A stretch of 49,186 bases of DNA, from contig CAIJXH010000017.1 of NCBI GenBank assembly GCA_903824595.1, forward strand, positions 1 to 49,186, in the 5' to 3' direction. This DNA is from an uncultured bacterium (lineage in GTDB: Bacteria > Patescibacteriota > Minisyncoccia > Phycocordibacterales > UBA2100). Under the pieces are notes generated by a model. The model was not told where the DNA came from and made no database searches. It was given only the letters and a program-made list of their open reading frames with translations. The position numbers and the translations under genes are program-made. The stretch's first letter is position 1. Every line of letters begins with the position of its first letter. Shown in pieces: positions 47,375 to 49,186 of the stretch.

Positions 47375-48505
47375 ATGAAATATTATGTCGTCCACATGCT
47401 CGGATGGATCTATCGGCATATTGCGGTGCATTTTTTTTTCCTGTTTGATTCGGAACCGATTCACGAGTTTATCACCGAGGGCGGCTACTACTTGGGTAAA
47501 ATACCGGGAATGCGTGCGCTTTTGCGCGCCATGATCAGGGTTACACATCCAGCGCTTCGTACTGAACTTGCAGGCATTGTGTTTGATATTCCGATCGGAC
47601 TTTCTGCTGGGTTTGATTATGAAGGTCGTTTGCCGAGGATTCTCTCCGGGTTTGGGTTTGGTTTCGAGAGCATGGGCACGGTGACCAATGGAGCGTATCA
47701 AGGCAATCCGTATCCGCGCATCAAACGACTCGTGAAGTCACGCTCGATGCTCATCAACAAAGGCTTCAAATCGAGTGGTGTGGACTCTGTCTTGCGTCGC
47801 GTGGGCACCAAATCGTTTGATATTCCCATCGGGATCTCGCTGGGGAAGACCAACACTGTTGCCATCGACACGCATGAGCAAGCGGTTGCGGACGTAGTTG
47901 AAGCATTCAAAAAAGTAGAGGCGTCGGGTGTGCCGTTTGCCTATTTCGAACTCAACATCAGCTGCCCGAATCTCATCAAAGATATTTCGTTCTACGAGCC
48001 GTCGCGCTTGCGGCAGCTGCTATCCGCGGTGTGCGGCTTGCGCCTCTCGCGACCACTCTTCATCAAGATGCCTATCGTATTGTCCAACGACGAGACACTT
48101 GCACTCGTCGATGTGGTGCGGGAATTTCCTGTTGCCGCGGTGATCATAGGCAATCTCTTGAAAGATCGCACCGATCCCGCTCTCGATCGCAAAGAGATGG
48201 AAGAGTTTGGAAAATACAAAGGCAATTGGAGTGGCGTGCCATGTCGCCGTCGATCCGACGAGCTTATTCGCCTCGTCTATCAGCGCACCGAGGGCACACT
48301 GCCGATCATCGGTGTGGGAGGTGTCTTCACCGCCGAAGATGCATACCGCAAGATTCGTCTCGGCGCATCACTTCTTGAAATGGCGACCGCACCGATTTTC
48401 GAAGGACCGCAAGTCCCTGCTGAAATCTGCGCCGATTTGCCTGCACTTTTGGAGCGTGATGGATTTTCCAGTATCAAAGAGGCGGTGGGAGTGGATGCGC
48501 GCTAA
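47375..48505 (+). CDS. pyrD: Dihydroorotate dehydrogenase, class 2-like
   Basis: PIGLSAGFDYEGRLPRIL, FESMGTVTNGAYQGNPYPRI, ELNISCPN, IIGVGGVFTAEDAYRKIRLGASLLEM. Confidence 0.88.
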   Translation: MKYYVVHMLGWIYRHIAVHFFFLFDSEPIHEFITEGGYYLGKIPGMRALLRAMIRVTHPALRTELAGIVFDIPIGLSAGFDYEGRLPRILSGFGFGFESMGTVTNGAYQGNPYPRIKRLVKSRSMLINKGFKSSGVDSVLRRVGTKSFDIPIGISLGKTNTVAIDTHEQAVADVVEAFKKVEASGVPFAYFELNISCPNLIKDISFYEPSRLRQLLSAVCGLRLSRPLFIKMPIVLSNDETLALVDVVREFPVAAVIIGNLLKDRTDPALDRKEMEEFGKYKGNWSGVPCRRRSDELIRLVYQRTEGTLPIIGVGGVFTAEDAYRKIRLGASLLEMATAPIFEGPQVPAEICADLPALLERDGFSSIKEAVGVDAR

Positions 48506-48511
48506 TGAGCA

Positions 48512-48772
48512 CTATTCATAAATATCATGTGTTCCGACTCGATAAAATCGAGCGGTGTGTTTTTTGTCTTCGAAATCGAAAATGATACGATACGAGCTAT
48601 TGATCGAAAATGCATAAAATCCTTCAAGCGCACCGGATAGTTTGTGCGTCTTGAGTCTTGGATCAAAAGGATTTTCACGAAACAGGATCTCTTTTTTCTC
48701 CGCGAGGTTTTGTATCTCCGTCGGCAGTTTCTTGTACTGTCGCGCAAAAGCGGGGAGATACAGTATGTGCAT
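48512..48772 (-). CDS. RelE/ParE-superfamily toxin
   Basis: MHILYLPAFARQYKKLPTEIQNLAEKKEILFRENPFDPRLKTHKLSGALEGFYAFSINSSYRIIFDFE. Confidence 0.88.
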   Translation of the reverse strand: MHILYLPAFARQYKKLPTEIQNLAEKKEILFRENPFDPRLKTHKLSGALEGFYAFSINSSYRIIFDFEDKKHTARFYRVGTHDIYE

Positions 48773-48774
48773 AC

Positions 48775-48990
48775 TTACCGTAAATCGCGAAGCGAACGGA
48801 GTGTCTTTCCCTTGCCTTGTGCAAATGCGCGGCGATCGGCGTGCAGTTCTTTCGCGAGCGCATCCTGTTTGTATGCGCGAAGAAGGTGGCGAAAGAATTC
48901 ACTCGTGGACGCAAACTGTCCGCGCTTGACCTCGGAGCGCATGTCTTTTGCGAGGTTTTCCGGCAGCGATATGTTTACAATGGTTCTCAT
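48775..48990 (-). CDS. Ribbon-helix-helix antitoxin
   Basis: MRTIVNISLPENLAKDMRSEVKRGQFASTSEFFRHLLRAYK. Confidence 0.88.
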   Translation of the reverse strand: MRTIVNISLPENLAKDMRSEVKRGQFASTSEFFRHLLRAYKQDALAKELHADRRAFAQGKGKTLRSLRDLR

Positions 48991-49007
48991 GTAATACAGT
49001 GTATTAC
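48991..49007. promoter_or_regulatory. Putative antitoxin operator palindrome
   Basis: GTAATACA-G-TGTATTAC, abutting the antitoxin start codon. Confidence 0.75.
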
Positions 49008-49084
49008 AGTTGTAGCGGCAACGCAATACGCAATAGGTGGGTGGTCTGACCTGCCCGCACTTCTCCCCACGTCATAAAGCCAAA

Positions 49085-49146
49085 AACAGGGACGATTCGC
49101 TAAAATAGAAGTGTCGAACTCATATTTTTAGCAAATCGTCTCTGTT
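49085..49146. repeat. Long inverted repeat, 21-bp arms
   Basis: AACAGGGACGATTCGCTAAAA (49085-49105) vs reverse complement of 49126-49146 AACAGAGACGATTTGCTAAAA, 19/21. Confidence 0.8.
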
Positions 49147-49186
49147 CTCGTATGAACATACTAACCCGCAGGCGGGAGTTTTTGCA

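Noticed and set aside
47431-47439. T9 homopolymer inside pyrD as a second phase-variable tract
   Set aside because: Frame is intact across it (HFFFLFDSE) and the gene is housekeeping, so no evidence of switching

Overview
This window looks like a gene-dense chromosomal segment of a Candidate Phyla Radiation (Patescibacteria, Parcubacteria-like) bacterium using the standard genetic code; that assignment is inferred from gene content and protein style. Recognisable blocks: GT4 glycosyltransferase and polyprenyl-phosphate sugar transferase; NAD-dependent epimerase, folD, secD, secF, TyrA-like dehydrogenase; a type IV pilus locus (pilM, N/O-like, pilB, CheY-like, pilT, pilC, three tandem pilins, pilD, four pseudopilin-like genes); ligA; gatCAB; a tRNA-Met(CAU); GCS2-like ligase plus AstE/AspA-like hydrolase; argH; a giant kelch/Ig-like surface protein; ftsE, ftsX; pyrG; CBS-less guaB; capA-like; pyrD; and two type II toxin-antitoxin modules. 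The most unusual part is 3478-5916. A large surface protein has an FGE-sulfatase/C-type-lectin-like C-terminus whose last ~35 codons look like a diversity-generating retroelement (DGR) variable region. An Avd-like gene fragment follows. The signal-anchor ORF is separated from the protein body by a frameshift exactly at a G9 tract, so the gene may combine on/off phase switching with targeted diversification. No reverse transcriptase or clear template repeat is visible in the window. A second theme is dispersed palindromic/MITE-like repeats at gene edges. They coincide with the stop codons of ligA, argH and guaB and with a pilin start, and one sits at the point where a RhuM-like ORF is truncated. 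All calls come from reading the sequence and the ORF track; no searches were run.
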